A stretch of 64,000 bases of DNA from Enterococcus sp. 9E7_DIV0242 (GTDB taxonomy: Bacteria; Bacillota; Bacilli; Lactobacillales; Enterococcaceae). Under the pieces are notes generated by a model. The model worked only from the letters and a program-made list of their open reading frames with translations. It was not told the DNA's origin and did not search any database. Both the position numbers and the translations under genes were made by a program. The stretch covers positions 1,426,001 through 1,490,000 of the forward strand of contig NZ_CP147247.1 in assembly GCF_002140975.2 (NCBI RefSeq), read 5' to 3'. Positions 10,646 to 23,001 of the stretch are shown here, piece after piece (positions within the stretch are counted from its first letter, which is position 1; each line of letters opens with the position of its first letter).

Positions 10646-11560
10646 TTATTCCAGTGCGGCTGCTCCCGCTACGATTTCGGTTATTTCCTGTGTGATCGCA
10701 CCCTGACGAGCACGGTTGTAGGAAATTGTCAGATCACTGATGATCGTCTTTGCATTATCAGTCGCTGTCTTCATCGCCGTCATACCGGCCGCATGTTCGG
10801 CCGTTTTAGCATCAATAATTGCGCCGTAAATCAGACTTTCTGCATATTGCGGCAGCAAATGATCTAGGATTGCTTCTTTTGAAGGTTCCAGAATGTATTC
10901 CTGCTCAAAGCCAGTATCTTCATCAGGGTCCAAATCGGAAATTGGAAGCATTTTTTCAACACGAAACTGACTGGTCAATGAATTGATATGATGATTGTAA
11001 CAAACATACAGCTCATCAAACACTTCACTGTCAAACATTGCTGTAGCAGCTGAAACAATCTTACGAACCTCGTCAAATGACGGTTGGTCAGTCAAGCCTC
11101 TCAGCTCATATGCAATGTTATATCCTCTTGTTTTGAAAAAATCTGCACCGACACTGCCGATTGCAATCAAGACATACTCTTCTTGGTTCTCATGATCGTC
11201 CTGAAGCATGGTCATTGTCTGCTTTAAAATCGAACTATTATAGCCGCCTACTAGACCTTTATCTGAAGTGATCACAATGTAACCCGTTTTTTTGATTGGT
11301 CTGTTCGTCAGCATCGCATGATACTCATTCAATTCAGGATAATTTGGATCATCCGTCAGCTCTTCGAGATCACTCAATTGAGAAGCAACAAGATGCGTCA
11401 CGATTGAACGAATCTTCGCTGCATACTCTTGAAAATTCTTAGAAGCGACTTCTGATTTTGTGAGCTTCGCAGCAGAGACCATTTGCATCGCTTTCGTGAT
11501 CTGGCTGGTCTTTTTCGTTGAAGCAATACGTTGTTTGATTTCATTCAATGAAGCGCCCAT
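10646..11560 (-). CDS. atpG: ATP synthase F1 gamma subunit
   Basis: The central rotor shaft, 304 residues. The N-terminal helix [33 protein letters not shown] and the C-terminal helix [24 protein letters not shown] form the coiled coil that turns inside alpha3beta3. The middle contains the Rossmann-like domain ([18 protein letters not shown]). An ATG two codons earlier (11566) lies too close to the GAGGTGA ribosome site, so ATG 11560 is preferred. It is 14 bp downstream of atpA. Confidence 0.97.
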   Translation of the reverse strand: MGASLNEIKQRIASTKKTSQITKAMQMVSAAKLTKSEVASKNFQEYAAKIRSIVTHLVASQLSDLEELTDDPNYPELNEYHAMLTNRPIKKTGYIVITSDKGLVGGYNSSILKQTMTMLQDDHENQEEYVLIAIGSVGADFFKTRGYNIAYELRGLTDQPSFDEVRKIVSAATAMFDSEVFDELYVCYNHHINSLTSQFRVEKMLPISDLDPDEDTGFEQEYILEPSKEAILDHLLPQYAESLIYGAIIDAKTAEHAAGMTAMKTATDNAKTIISDLTISYNRARQGAITQEITEIVAGAAALE

Positions 11561-11574
11561 TTCCATTCACCTCT

Positions 11575-13152
<1,578 letters not shown>

Positions 13153-13162
13153 CTACTAAAGT

Positions 13163-13705
13163 CTAACTCAATAGTTGTTCTTCTATACTTTTCAGTTGTT
13201 TTCTGATACTGCCGTCGATCACTTTATGATTTACGCCAATAATCGCACCGCCTAAAATTTTAGGTTCTATTAGGTTGAGCAAGCTTGCTTTCTCATACCC
13301 AAGTAGTTTGGCAGCCTTACTTTCAATTTGCTGATGCTGTTCTTTATTCAACGGCACTGCAGTAACCACTGTGCCAAAAACGACACCTTTATGATCTTCA
13401 TATCTTCGTTCATACTCATCGATCATCAATAGCATGTCATTCATCCGACTGTAACTATGTACGACGTGAAGAAAATTCTCTATCGTACCAGTGAAGCCTT
13501 TGAGCAATTGCTCCATAATTTCGTCTTTTTCATTGGGTTCCAATCGGGCATCACTTAAAATGTCACCGATTCCCGGAACAAGATGATAAACTTCCCTCAA
13601 TTTCAACAACTGCTGATAAACTTCATCGGTCTCCTGTTTTTCCAGCGCCAGTTCAAACAGGGCTTTTCCGTAACGTCTACCAACCATGTATTTATCTAGT
13701 TTCAT
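13163..13705 (-). CDS. atpH: ATP synthase F1 delta subunit
   Basis: A 180-residue peripheral stalk protein that links b to the top of alpha3beta3. MKLDKYMVGRRYGKALFELALE is the conserved N-terminal helical segment. The C-terminus NLIEPKILGGAIIGVNHKVIDGSIRKQLKSIEEQL holds the signature GG-x2-I-G-x3-IDGS. Its start overlaps the end of atpF by 14 nt, which implies translational coupling; the preceding AGGTAAAG is a weak ribosome site. Confidence 0.96.
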   Translation of the reverse strand: MKLDKYMVGRRYGKALFELALEKQETDEVYQQLLKLREVYHLVPGIGDILSDARLEPNEKDEIMEQLLKGFTGTIENFLHVVHSYSRMNDMLLMIDEYERRYEDHKGVVFGTVVTAVPLNKEQHQQIESKAAKLLGYEKASLLNLIEPKILGGAIIGVNHKVIDGSIRKQLKSIEEQLLS

Positions 13706-14219
13706 CAACTTTACCTAAATTGTCGATATAAGAATTGATCAATGCTTCATGTGCATCGGGTGTCAATTCCTTCGTCAATATTTTTTCTGCAATTTGAACA
13801 GATAATGCTGCAACATCGCCTTTGATTGCTGCCATTGTCTTATCGTGCTCTTGAGAAATTTCTGCTGTTGCCTTCTTTTTCAACCGAGAGACTTCTTCAG
13901 TTGTTTCCATCAATGCTTTTTTGCGGGTTTCATCGCCGCTTTCTTTCGCATTTTTAAGAATTTCAGCAGCTTCAGATTTAGAAGCCAACAGTTTTTCCTG
14001 GCGCTGTTTCTCCATTTTTGCAGCTGCGATACGCGACTGCTCTGCAGAATCTAAGTCATTTGCGATTTTATCTTCACGTTGTTTTAATATGTCAGTGATT
14101 GCACCCCATGCAAATTTTTTGATCAAAAGCATCAAAATCAAAAATGCACCGGTCACAACAATGATCGTTCCTAATGTTGTACTGGGTGTTGCTTCACCTA
14201 AAACAAGATTCGTAAGCAT
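13692..14219 (-). CDS. atpF: ATP synthase Fo b subunit
   Basis: The peripheral stalk, 175 residues. An N-terminal membrane helix (about residues 10-33, LGTIIVVTGAFLILMLLIKKFAW) is followed by a long Ala/Lys/Glu-rich coiled coil (KQREDKIANDLDSAEQSRIAAAKMEKQ and onwards). ATG 14219 gives the family N-terminus; AAAGGA lies 12 nt upstream, longer than usual. An upstream in-frame TTG at 14255 has no ribosome site. Confidence 0.95.
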   Translation of the reverse strand: MLTNLVLGEATPSTTLGTIIVVTGAFLILMLLIKKFAWGAITDILKQREDKIANDLDSAEQSRIAAAKMEKQRQEKLLASKSEAAEILKNAKESGDETRKKALMETTEEVSRLKKKATAEISQEHDKTMAAIKGDVAALSVQIAEKILTKELTPDAHEALINSYIDNLGKVDETR

Positions 14220-14365
14220 GAAGTTTCGCCGTCCTTTCCTCTGTACGTTCAACAAGATACTTTGGATTTTTTTCCTATTTCTGTCGATCGTTTAGTATTT
14301 TACATAAAATAGAAGAAAGCAGTGACGATAGTTTTCACCAAAAGCGTCCTGCCTTCCAAAGTAAA

Positions 14366-14590
<225 letters not shown>

Positions 14591-14639
14591 CTATTCCTCC
14601 TGATTTGTATTGATACATTGTTTTATACTATTCCACTTG

Positions 14640-15395
<756 letters not shown>

Positions 15396-15420
15396 TTAAA
15401 GTTGTTTTCAACCACAACGT

Positions 15421-15449
15421 ATAATACCACCATCGATCCCGAATTACAA
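15421..15449 (-). promoter_or_regulatory. Candidate promoter of the atp operon
   Basis: On the minus strand TTGTAA (15444-15449), 17-bp spacer, then TATTAT (15421-15426) preceded by TGG, which makes an extended -10. It lies about 65 bp upstream of the atpB start. Four and five of six positions match the sigma-A consensus hexamers. Confidence 0.6.
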
Positions 15450-16040
15450 AACATTTTCATGAAAATTTGACACTTTTTCCAATATGACAAAAATCTCATG
15501 TCATTTTTCTTTCATCCGGAAAATTGATTGGTTAAAAACGCAGCTGCGATCAATAGTTTTTAAAAACGATGAAGGCTCATCAGTTTCCATTCCACTCTAA
15601 CAAATTTTTCAAGGAATAGGAAGCAAAGAAGCTAAATATGCGAAAAAGGATATATAACAAACCAAAAATGATTTTTGGCTTATTTTTTATATGAAAACCA
15701 TAATGAAAAACTTTTGAAAAACACATCAAATCATTATCATTTATCAAATGATGCTTTGAGTAGCCTCTCACATGCCATCATCTTTCGAAATAAATGGCCA
15801 CAATTCCAGTGCAGCTTGGACTCTCCTCCATTTCAACACATCATTTATCACTGATTCTTTGTCGAAAGTTAAAGCATCCAACTGTCACTCCTTCTCTAAA
15901 AAATGCTTTTCTCAGCATAAAATAAATCCCCTCAAAAATGTATGCACTTTCATTTTACCACTATAAGAGAAATGGAACTATTATTATGATTTTCTCTTTA
16001 TTTGCTGATTACATCTTAAACAAGAGCACAAGACAAAACA
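15450..16040. other. Intergenic region without supported genes
   Basis: AT-rich spacer between the atp promoter and the terminator of the protease gene. Short open frames exist on both strands (about 63 residues each), but none has a plausible ribosome site or a recognisable family. Confidence 0.3.
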
Positions 16041-16071
16041 GCAATGATTCCCTTTTTTAGGGAATCATTGC
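16041..16071 (-). terminator. Terminator of the secreted protease gene
   Basis: A perfect 12-bp stem GCAATGATTCCC / GGGAATCATTGC with a 7-nt loop, followed on the minus strand by TGTTTTGTCTT. It lies about 70 bp after the protease stop codon. Confidence 0.85.
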
Positions 16072-16141
16072 CAGTATATATTTGTATTCTGTTGACTCAA
16101 TTCAAGAGAAAGATGGTACTCTTTTAGTTGCTACTAACTTT

Positions 16142-17422
16142 TTATTTTTTTATCAGTCTAATCTGAATGGCTTCCATCCTTCTCGCTTCCCCAGTCGTTC
16201 CTGCACTCTGCCCATTTCTTACCCATGGGAGCCAGCCCTTATCTTTCACATGTGCTCTGTACTCAATATGATGCGTATTTGCTATCGCACCTGTTAACTT
16301 AATTTGAATAGCTTCCATTCTTCGTTTTTGCCCAACAGTTCCTGAAATACCTGTATTGGAAGTCCAGCCGGTCCACCCTGTACTGGCTAAATGCGTTCGG
16401 TATTGGACCCCTCCTGAATAGCCATTCAAAGAAATTGTAATAGCCTCCATTTGAAGAGCTTTACCTGTTGAACCTGCCGTTTCTCCATTTGCTTTATTTT
16501 TTGTCCAGCCAAGATCTTGAGAATGTGCTTCATAATTAATACCAGTTTTCTTTGAAGCGTCTAACCCATATCTCCAGCAATAAGCCAAATAATATTTATT
16601 TCCAGATAAGCGCGGAGCAAAGTTATTCGAGCTATTCTCTCCGGCATTGACTGCAACGACTTGTCTTGAATTCGTATACATCGGGCTTCCACTTGATCCT
16701 GGTGTACTATCTAGCCTATGATAGAGGAATGTATCGGCAATGCTGCTAACTGTTCCACTTTGCGTATACATAACTCCATTTTTATCTCCATGGAACCCTG
16801 TCAAAGTAACATTCGTAGATGTTGTTACGCTGCTATTTAACCCTAGATATCCTGTTTTCTTTCCAATTTTCGTGTTCAGCTTGATACTACCGATATCATG
16901 CTCATTCGAGTATTTCCCATCCGAGTTTGCCCAACCAGAAGTTGTAGAAAATTTTGTTCCATAGGCCTTACCAAACGGAGCAGTACTTCCATTGTAACCT
17001 GGGATTACTTCAATAGATTTTGCCCAACCGCCGTACTTCTTGCTGTACACACAGTGACCTGCAGTCAAAACGACATCCTCTGCAATCATACTTCCACTCC
17101 CTTGGGTTCTTGCCCCATTTGGAAAGGTAATCGACAAATAAACGATTGTAGAATAAGGATATGACGTAGTATTTCCTACCTTTATTCGATTATCTGATCC
17201 GAAAATCGTTCGAGGCTCTGGTAGCTCTCCCGCTACAGCCGGAACTTCACTAGGAATTTGTTCTACATTGATATCATCAAAAGCGTAAATTTCCCCAGTA
17301 TTAGTGACCACGTCAAATCCAATATTCTCTTCAGCCTGTGCGTTTTCTCCAATAGCGATTCCTCCAACCAATAAACAACAAACAATAAAACCTTTCCCCA
17401 AAAGCTTTTTCCACTTTTTCAC
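16142..17422 (-). CDS. Secreted V8-like serine protease with three C-terminal ChW repeats
   Basis: A 426-residue exported protein. The signal peptide spans about residues 1-30 (KKW..GFIVCCLLVGGIA, cleavage near AQA-E). A pro-segment to about 70 is followed by a trypsin-fold glutamyl-endopeptidase-like domain with catalytic His123 (LTAGHC), Asp176 (HDIGSI) and Ser244 (GSSGSP). The C-terminus has three 38-residue repeats at about 295-332, 339-376 and 386-423. Each has the form Y-x-x-H-x-x-x-x-GW ... G-x-x-R-x-MEAI-x-I-x-L, the 'clostridial hydrophobic with conserved Trp' (ChW) repeat. ChW repeats are thought to bind surface or host ligands. The start is GTG, preceded by AAAGGGG. The gene stands alone between terminators. 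Relation to enterococcal SprE/GluV8 proteases is by fold only. Confidence 0.9.
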   Translation of the reverse strand: MKKWKKLLGKGFIVCCLLVGGIAIGENAQAEENIGFDVVTNTGEIYAFDDINVEQIPSEVPAVAGELPEPRTIFGSDNRIKVGNTTSYPYSTIVYLSITFPNGARTQGSGSMIAEDVVLTAGHCVYSKKYGGWAKSIEVIPGYNGSTAPFGKAYGTKFSTTSGWANSDGKYSNEHDIGSIKLNTKIGKKTGYLGLNSSVTTSTNVTLTGFHGDKNGVMYTQSGTVSSIADTFLYHRLDSTPGSSGSPMYTNSRQVVAVNAGENSSNNFAPRLSGNKYYLAYCWRYGLDASKKTGINYEAHSQDLGWTKNKANGETAGSTGKALQMEAITISLNGYSGGVQYRTHLASTGWTGWTSNTGISGTVGQKRRMEAIQIKLTGAIANTHHIEYRAHVKDKGWLPWVRNGQSAGTTGEARRMEAIQIRLIKK

Positions 17423-17575
17423 TTTTACATCCCCTTTGCTCTATTTTTTTGCAATTCATCATTGCACAATCACTATAGCACAAAAACAATTGAATTTTAA
17501 CTCAAAAAATAAAAAATAGTCGATAAAAAACAATATATTATTCATTTAATGACGTGTATATATTTTCATATAGTA

Positions 17576-17622
17576 AAAAAAGAAAAAACTGCTATTCTGC
17601 ATAGATTTAGCAGAATAACAGC
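17576..17622 (-). terminator. Terminator after smpB
   Basis: On the minus strand CTGTTATTCTGC pairs with GCAGAATAGCAG (one mismatch-type pair) over a 9-nt loop and is followed by TTTTTTC. It lies about 75 bp past the smpB stop. I see no ssrA (tmRNA) gene in this gap. Confidence 0.85.
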
Positions 17623-17698
17623 TTTCTGTTCTTTTAATGAAGCTTCGCATAGATATATTGAAAGATCGATCTAAAAACTACCTCCTAGATTCTTGAAT

Positions 17699-18163
17699 CT
17701 ATCGAGCTCTATTTTTCAGTGTACGACTGATTTGACGATCCACTTCTTTTCGTTTCAAGTCTTCACGTTTATCATACTGTCTTTTCCCTTTAGCCAGGCC
17801 GATCAAAACCTTCGCAAAGCCGTCCTTGATATAGACTTTTAATGGAACCAAGGTAACTCCAGTATTCTTTGTTTCACCGACCAAGCGACTGATCTGTCTT
17901 TTGTGTAATAACAGCTTTCTTGTGCGCAACGGGTCATGATTGAAAATGTTCCCTTGCTCATAAGGGCTGATATGCACATTGTATAGATACGCTTCGCCAT
18001 TTCTGATTCGTGCAAAGCCATCTTTTAAGTTGATTCGTCCATTACGAATAGATTTGATCTCTGTTCCCTGTAAAACGATCCCAGCCTCTAACGTATCGAT
18101 GATCGTATAATCATGCCGTGCCTTTCTATTTTGGGCAACTAACTGTCCTTCCCCTTTTGGCAT
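17699..18163 (-). CDS. smpB: SsrA-binding protein SmpB
   Basis: A 154-residue OB-fold protein that binds tmRNA and delivers it to stalled ribosomes for trans-translation. Conserved segments are [44 protein letters not shown] and the basic C-terminal tail [24 protein letters not shown] 18163 follows CGGAGGA with suitable spacing; a GTG one codon earlier is less likely. It lies 15 bp after rnr, the typical Firmicute arrangement. Confidence 0.97.
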   Translation of the reverse strand: MPKGEGQLVAQNRKARHDYTIIDTLEAGIVLQGTEIKSIRNGRINLKDGFARIRNGEAYLYNVHISPYEQGNIFNHDPLRTRKLLLHKRQISRLVGETKNTGVTLVPLKVYIKDGFAKVLIGLAKGKRQYDKREDLKRKEVDRQISRTLKNRAR

Positions 18164-18178
18164 CACAAATTCCTCCGA

Positions 18179-20563
18179 TTACATTTTTTTCTTTTTCTTA
18201 TTCTTTGTCTTTTTCTTTTTAGCAACTTCTTTGTAAAACGGCTTCTTCCCGCCTTTTTTACCAGTCGCTTTGCCGCCCTTTGCCGGAGAGGCTGGTTTCT
18301 TTTCCTGCTGTGCAGACTTTCCATGCCCCTTTTCTTTTCTTCTGCGGCTCTTGCGATTGTTACCGCGTTTTGGTCGTTGGATCTCTAAGCGTTCCAATTC
18401 CTCTGCTTCGATCAGCTCAAAATCAATTTCTCTTGTTTCTGGATCGGATTTTACTACTCGGATCAAGACCTTCTGCCCAATTTTCAGCGTTAATCCTGTC
18501 CGTTCACCAACCAATGCTAGATGATTTTCAACAAAATGGAAGTAATCCTGCTTCAAATTATTGATATGAACCAAGCCTTCGATCGTGTTCGGCAGTTCAA
18601 CAAATATTCCGAACTTCGTGACAGAGCTAATGATTCCTTCATACTCTTCATCGATTTTATCAGCCATAAATTCAGCTTTCTTCATGCTATCCACTTCACG
18701 TTCCGTTTCGACTGCACGACGTTCCATTTTTGAACTATGGTCTGCAATATCCGGTAACAAGCTATTCCATTTTTCCTGGGTAGCTTCTGATCGATCATTT
18801 TCATAGCTGCGAATCAACCGATGAACGATCAAATCAGGATAGCGACGAATAGGAGAAGTAAAGTGTGTATAATATTCAGCAGCCAGTCCATAATGCCCAT
18901 AGTTATCTTCTGAATAACGAGCCTGTTGCATACTACGTAACAGCATGGTATTAATGACCGCCTCTTCCGGTTTTCCGTCGATCTGATTCAACACACGCTG
19001 TAAGTCCTTTGGCGTGATATCCGCTTTTGTTCCTTTGACCAAAATCCCCAGCATGGCAGCGAAGTCAAAGAAACGCTGCATTTTTTCCTCTTTTGGCTGT
19101 TCATGGATTCGATAAATGAATGGCAGCTTCAAATCAGTGAAATGCTTGGCAACTGTTTCATTGGCAGCGAGCATAAAGGATTCGATCAATCGTTCACCTA
19201 CACCGCGCGTACGCATCACGATATCCTGTGGGTGTCCCTCTTCATTCACCAATACTTTGGCTTCACGATCCTCAAAAGAAATCGCCCCTCGGCGTTCTCT
19301 CATCTTCTCTAGAATTTCATGGAGCTCAGCCATCTCCTGAAACATTGGAACCAGCTTATTATAACGTGCCATTGTTTCCGGATTCTGTTCTTCTATAATC
19401 TCGTTAACAGCTGTATACGTCATTCGTTCCGTTGTCTGAATCACACTCTGAAAAATTTCATGATTTAGGACGGTTCCTTCCGGCGAAATCTCCATTTCGC
19501 AGCTCATTGTCAAGCGTGGTACTTTGGGATTCAATGAACAGATACCATTTGATAATCGTTGCGGCAACATCGGAATCACACGGTCTGTTAGATACACACT
19601 TGTCCCACGTTCATACGCTTCCTGGTTCATCTGACTTTCTTCAGTGACATAGTATGAAACATCGGCAATATGAACGCCTAAAAAGTAATTACCATTTTTC
19701 AGCTTTTCCACAGTCACCGCATCATCAAGATCCTTGGCGTCTTCGCCATCAATTGTCACGATGATTGAATCTCGTAAATCTCTTCGCCCGTTCAGGTCAC
19801 TATCAGAAATCGTATCCGGCACTTGATCCGCTTCCTCCATCACTTCTTCTGGAAATGCTGTTGGAATACCATGTGCCACGATAATCGACATGATATCCAT
19901 ACCCGGATCATTTTTATGACCGATTACTTTTTTGACCAACCCTTCCAAGCTTTTGGCATAGCCATGTTCAGGATAATGTGTGACCTCAGCAATCACGATA
20001 CTTCCATCGACAGGACGAATACCTTCTGATGCGATAAAGACACTTAGACCATTAAGCTTCTTATCCTTTGGCAAAACATACCCATACAAATCTGTATTGG
20101 CAATTTCCTCTTCATTGTATGCGATGAATTCACCCACAACCTGCGTCACTGCCCGTTCCTTTACTTCTAAAATTTTCCCCTCAGCACCTCGATCAGAAAA
20201 TGGATCACCTGGTTGAGTGATATCGATCAGCACCTTGTCACCATTCATTGCATAATTCGTGTTTTCCTTAGAAATATACACATCCGGCTCTTCTTCATCA
20301 ATTGTTACAAAACCAAAGCCTCGCTCATTCCCACGAAACGTTCCTTCTAATGAAATACCAGTCTCAACTAACTTGATTTTTCCTTTTTTATTAAACTCAA
20401 TGAGTCCTTCTCTTTCTAAAGCTGCTGCCGTCTGTACTAAAAGCTTGAAATCTGCACTCTTTTGCAAGTTCAACCCTTCTGCCAGCTGTTCCATAGAAAA
20501 GCTCTTCTTTTTTTGATCCTTCATATAGGAAAGAATCGTTTCCTTGATTGTTTGTTTTGTCAT
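18179..20563 (-). CDS. rnr: Ribonuclease R (RNB-family 3'-5' exoribonuclease)
   Basis: A 794-residue processive exonuclease that digests structured RNA and works in trans-translation quality control with SmpB. The order is an N-terminal winged-helix region (about 1-70), cold-shock OB domains (RGNERGFGFVTIDEEEPDVYI), the RNB catalytic core with GEDAKDLDDAV (metal-binding Asp residues near 280) and YAHFTSPIRRYPDL, an S1 domain (about 630-710, YEGIISSVTKFGIFVELPN) and a Lys-rich tail of about 75 residues ending in KKKKTKNKKKKKM. The ATG overlaps the stop of the carboxylesterase gene by one base (TAATG), so translation is coupled. Confidence 0.97.
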   Translation of the reverse strand: MTKQTIKETILSYMKDQKKKSFSMEQLAEGLNLQKSADFKLLVQTAAALEREGLIEFNKKGKIKLVETGISLEGTFRGNERGFGFVTIDEEEPDVYISKENTNYAMNGDKVLIDITQPGDPFSDRGAEGKILEVKERAVTQVVGEFIAYNEEEIANTDLYGYVLPKDKKLNGLSVFIASEGIRPVDGSIVIAEVTHYPEHGYAKSLEGLVKKVIGHKNDPGMDIMSIIVAHGIPTAFPEEVMEEADQVPDTISDSDLNGRRDLRDSIIVTIDGEDAKDLDDAVTVEKLKNGNYFLGVHIADVSYYVTEESQMNQEAYERGTSVYLTDRVIPMLPQRLSNGICSLNPKVPRLTMSCEMEISPEGTVLNHEIFQSVIQTTERMTYTAVNEIIEEQNPETMARYNKLVPMFQEMAELHEILEKMRERRGAISFEDREAKVLVNEEGHPQDIVMRTRGVGERLIESFMLAANETVAKHFTDLKLPFIYRIHEQPKEEKMQRFFDFAAMLGILVKGTKADITPKDLQRVLNQIDGKPEEAVINTMLLRSMQQARYSEDNYGHYGLAAEYYTHFTSPIRRYPDLIVHRLIRSYENDRSEATQEKWNSLLPDIADHSSKMERRAVETEREVDSMKKAEFMADKIDEEYEGIISSVTKFGIFVELPNTIEGLVHINNLKQDYFHFVENHLALVGERTGLTLKIGQKVLIRVVKSDPETREIDFELIEAEELERLEIQRPKRGNNRKSRRRKEKGHGKSAQQEKKPASPAKGGKATGKKGGKKPFYKEVAKKKKTKNKKKKKM

Positions 20564-21336
20564 TATATCTCCTCATTCCAAAGCAGTGTATCTAGATAAT
20601 TGGCAACATCTTGCTCCAGTTCCTTATGTTCTGGTCCAACAGTTAGTACATGGCCACTGTTCGGGTACCAGTTAAATGTAATTTTTGTTTTTGTCAACGC
20701 TTCGATCGTTCGAAAAACACCTGTTGCATCAATCATTTCATCCTTGCCTGCTTGTGCGACAAAGACAGGAACATCAATGACATGTAAATGTTCTGCAGTG
20801 TTTTCTGCGTATGCTTCAATTTGCTGCAACTGTTGGAATGACGATTCTTTGATCTTTTTCATTCGCTCTGTACGTTCCAATACATCAATTTCAGCTGTTT
20901 TCAATACTGCATCAGCATAAATGGAAAAATTTTCCAGTACATTATTTTTAACAGGGTAAATAGGAGAACAGAAGAAGCCGCCACCAACAATTTCTGGCTG
21001 TTTTCTTGTCAATAGATTCACTGCGAAAATACCGCCCATTGATAATCCCAAAACAGCAATTTTACGGTAGCCGCGACTTTTTAAAAATTCAACAGCCTGC
21101 AGAGCATCCTGCTCCCATTGAGTCACTGTTTCATTCAAAATATCTTCTGGCGAAAGCGTAGCATGCCCAGAAAAAATCGGAGTATAAACGGTATAATTTC
21201 TCTTTTCTAAAAAACGGCACAACATACGTACATCGTTGCTGCTGCCAGAATAAGCATGGAATAATATAACAGCTCTCTCTCCACCTTCAACAAACAACGG
21301 CTCCGGTAGTTTGATTTTTCTTTTCACAGTCTTCAC
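20563..21336 (-). CDS. Carboxylesterase / monoacylglycerol lipase-like alpha/beta hydrolase (Est30/YvaK type)
   Basis: A 257-residue cytoplasmic alpha/beta hydrolase. It has the oxyanion strand [12 protein letters not shown], the nucleophile elbow GLSMGG (Ser near residue 100), an acidic residue in [11 protein letters not shown] and the catalytic His in NSGHVLT. Length and position between secG and rnr match the carboxylesterase EstA/YvaK conserved in Bacilli, which hydrolyses short acyl esters. The stop overlaps the rnr start. Confidence 0.9.
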   Translation of the reverse strand: MKTVKRKIKLPEPLFVEGGERAVILFHAYSGSSNDVRMLCRFLEKRNYTVYTPIFSGHATLSPEDILNETVTQWEQDALQAVEFLKSRGYRKIAVLGLSMGGIFAVNLLTRKQPEIVGGGFFCSPIYPVKNNVLENFSIYADAVLKTAEIDVLERTERMKKIKESSFQQLQQIEAYAENTAEHLHVIDVPVFVAQAGKDEMIDATGVFRTIEALTKTKITFNWYPNSGHVLTVGPEHKELEQDVANYLDTLLWNEEI

Positions 21337-21399
21337 CTCCGTTTTATTTTATCACACTCTCCCTATAATGCCTTGCGAAAGACAAAGGAAAACTACAAA

Positions 21400-21443
21400 C
21401 AAAAAAAGTCTGAAACGATTCTGTAATGAATTCGTCCAGACTT
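21400..21443 (-). terminator. Terminator between secG and the esterase gene
   Basis: On the minus strand AAGTCTGGACGAATTC pairs with GAATCGTTTCAGACTT (two mismatches) and is followed by TTTTTG. It suggests that esterase-rnr-smpB has its own promoter or depends on read-through. Confidence 0.8.
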
Positions 21444-21533
21444 AAAAATCAAAAACAGCCTCTATGAGCAATACCAATCATCTAAAAAAACTTGATGATC
21501 AGTAAATATCCTGTCATAGATTGTCTTCTGTAC

Positions 21534-21770
21534 TTACTTCGATGATAAGATTGTTAAAACAAACAATAGAATCATCCAGACAGCACCAATAACTGTAGTT
21601 GCTCGTTGCATCACTGCTTCAAACCCACGAGCTTTTTGCTTACCAAAAAGCTTATCCGCACCACCAGTAAAAGCACTTGCTGCACTATTTTGTTTGCTTG
21701 GCTGCATTAAAATCGAAATGACCATAACTACTGAAAGAATGATTACAGTCGTTAAAATTAAGTTATACAT
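21534..21770 (-). CDS. secG: Preprotein translocase subunit SecG
   Basis: A 78-residue inner-membrane component of SecYEG. Two helices (about 4-22 and 55-75) flank the conserved cytoplasmic loop MQPSKQNSAASAFTGGADKLFG. The position upstream of the esterase-rnr-smpB group is conserved in Bacilli. Confidence 0.95.
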   Translation of the reverse strand: MYNLILTTVIILSVVMVISILMQPSKQNSAASAFTGGADKLFGKQKARGFEAVMQRATTVIGAVWMILLFVLTILSSK

Positions 21771-21951
21771 CTATCCAGACTCCCTTATATACAAATTACA
21801 TCTATTATACTTTAGCATATTATAACCCCAATTACTAGCCGTAATTTTTGAAAAGCATTCCATTATTTATGCTATTACACAAAAAGACACTGATGATTTT
21901 TTTTCCCAGTGTCTTTCTATCTTCCGTCTATTTTTCCTATAAAACTGTTAC

Positions 21952-22443
21952 TTAGTTAATCCCTTCATAAACTACAACAGTTTTACTAATTGTAGACTCA
22001 ATTGTAGAATATCCGCTCATATATGATGAATCATACGTATAATCAAAAGTTATATGATATTCCTTATAGCGATCAAAATTCAGCGTTCCATTTTCATTTA
22101 AAGCATCGTCCTCAGAAACCGCACTCAACACCCCATTTTGCTGATTAATAGCTTGATAAGTTATTTTTAAGTTAGAACTATCTACCTCGTTACCATCTAT
22201 GCTTTTTACACTTTTTACAATATCTTTTGGTTTAAGTACAGATACCCATTTCCCATTTTCAAAACTTCTTTCATGAGAAACATCAGAATACAGTTCAATA
22301 CATGCTTGATCAATCGTTTCATACGTCATCACACCGTTGTCACCAACAGTAAACCATTCAGTAGCATGAACAATCAATCCTCCTAAAACAATCGCTCCCA
22401 TTAGAAGCATCCCACTCAACACAATCAACATTCTTTTTTTCAT
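21952..22443 (-). CDS. Exported protein of unknown function
   Basis: A 163-residue protein with a charged start (MKKRM) and a hydrophobic stretch at about residues 5-25 followed by HATEW, consistent with a signal peptide or single N-terminal anchor. The rest is soluble, rich in Ser, Asp and Tyr (YDSSYMSGYSTIES), with no Cys beyond one (QACIELY). No family is recognised. ATG 22443 follows AAAGGAGAAGG; an in-frame start six codons upstream would include that ribosome site. It is a single gene. Confidence 0.65.
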   Translation of the reverse strand: MKKRMLIVLSGMLLMGAIVLGGLIVHATEWFTVGDNGVMTYETIDQACIELYSDVSHERSFENGKWVSVLKPKDIVKSVKSIDGNEVDSSNLKITYQAINQQNGVLSAVSEDDALNENGTLNFDRYKEYHITFDYTYDSSYMSGYSTIESTISKTVVVYEGIN

Positions 22444-22655
22444 TTTCCTTCTCCTTTGCATTTTATTTTACCTTTTAAGTCTAACAAAAAAGGACTTTTT
22501 AGCAATTTTTTTTAGTTTTAAAAAATGGAAAAAAAACCATTTTTTACTGATAAAAACAACCAATTTTGGTAATGTGGTTTTTTCTGTTTATTCATCACTC
22601 ATAAGTGTGCCTCTATGTCAGACCGCTAAAAAAGGAATGTACCCATTTAAATCCA

Positions 22656-22697
22656 TAAAAATACCCGAAGCACGTGAAAATTCAACATGCTTCGGGT
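22656..22697 (-). terminator. Terminator after the GNAT gene
   Basis: A perfect 10-bp stem ACCCGAAGCA / TGCTTCGGGT with a 15-nt loop and ATTTTTATGG after it on the minus strand. A further AT-only hairpin (TAAAAAATGG / CCATTTTTTA, 22519-22546) lies downstream. Confidence 0.8.
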
Positions 22698-22723
22698 AGA
22701 CTCTTTATTTTTAATAATACCAA

Positions 22724-22999
22724 TTATTTTCTCAATACATCGCCATATTCAGGTTTTGTATCAAACTCTTTTTTTGCAAATGGACACAAGGGAATAATTT
22801 TTTTGTTTTCTTTACGCGCTTTTTCAACACCGCTCAATACTAACTTTTCAGCTAAGCCTTGACCTCTGTATTTTGGATCGACAAAAGTATGATCAATGAT
22901 CATCATTTCTTCCCCCGCATTTGACCACGTCATTTCACCGATTTCATCATTACTATCATTAAAAAGCACAAAGCGCTCTTTCTCTTCTTTTATTTCCAT
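22724..22999 (-). CDS. GNAT-family N-acetyltransferase, short YjdJ-like
   Basis: A 91-residue minimal acetyltransferase. The acetyl-CoA pyrophosphate loop is seen in VDPKYRGQGLAEKLV (R-G-Q-G-L-A), followed by CPFAKKEF, typical of the short YjdJ/GNAT_like family. It is encoded 2 bp after a divergent ferredoxin (YjdI type); this yjdI-yjdJ pairing is common in bacteria. Substrate unknown. Confidence 0.8.
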   Translation of the reverse strand: MEIKEEKERFVLFNDSNDEIGEMTWSNAGEEMMIIDHTFVDPKYRGQGLAEKLVLSGVEKARKENKKIIPLCPFAKKEFDTKPEYGDVLRK

Positions 23000-23001
23000 C
23001 G

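Noticed and set aside
15580..15771. A 63-residue open frame upstream of the atp operon (minus strand)
   Set aside because: It would start with GTG without a ribosome site, matches no known family and lies in AT-rich spacer.
17423..17698. tmRNA (ssrA) gene next to smpB
   Set aside because: The gap is too short and contains only the smpB terminator and the protease promoter region; no tRNA-like ends were found.
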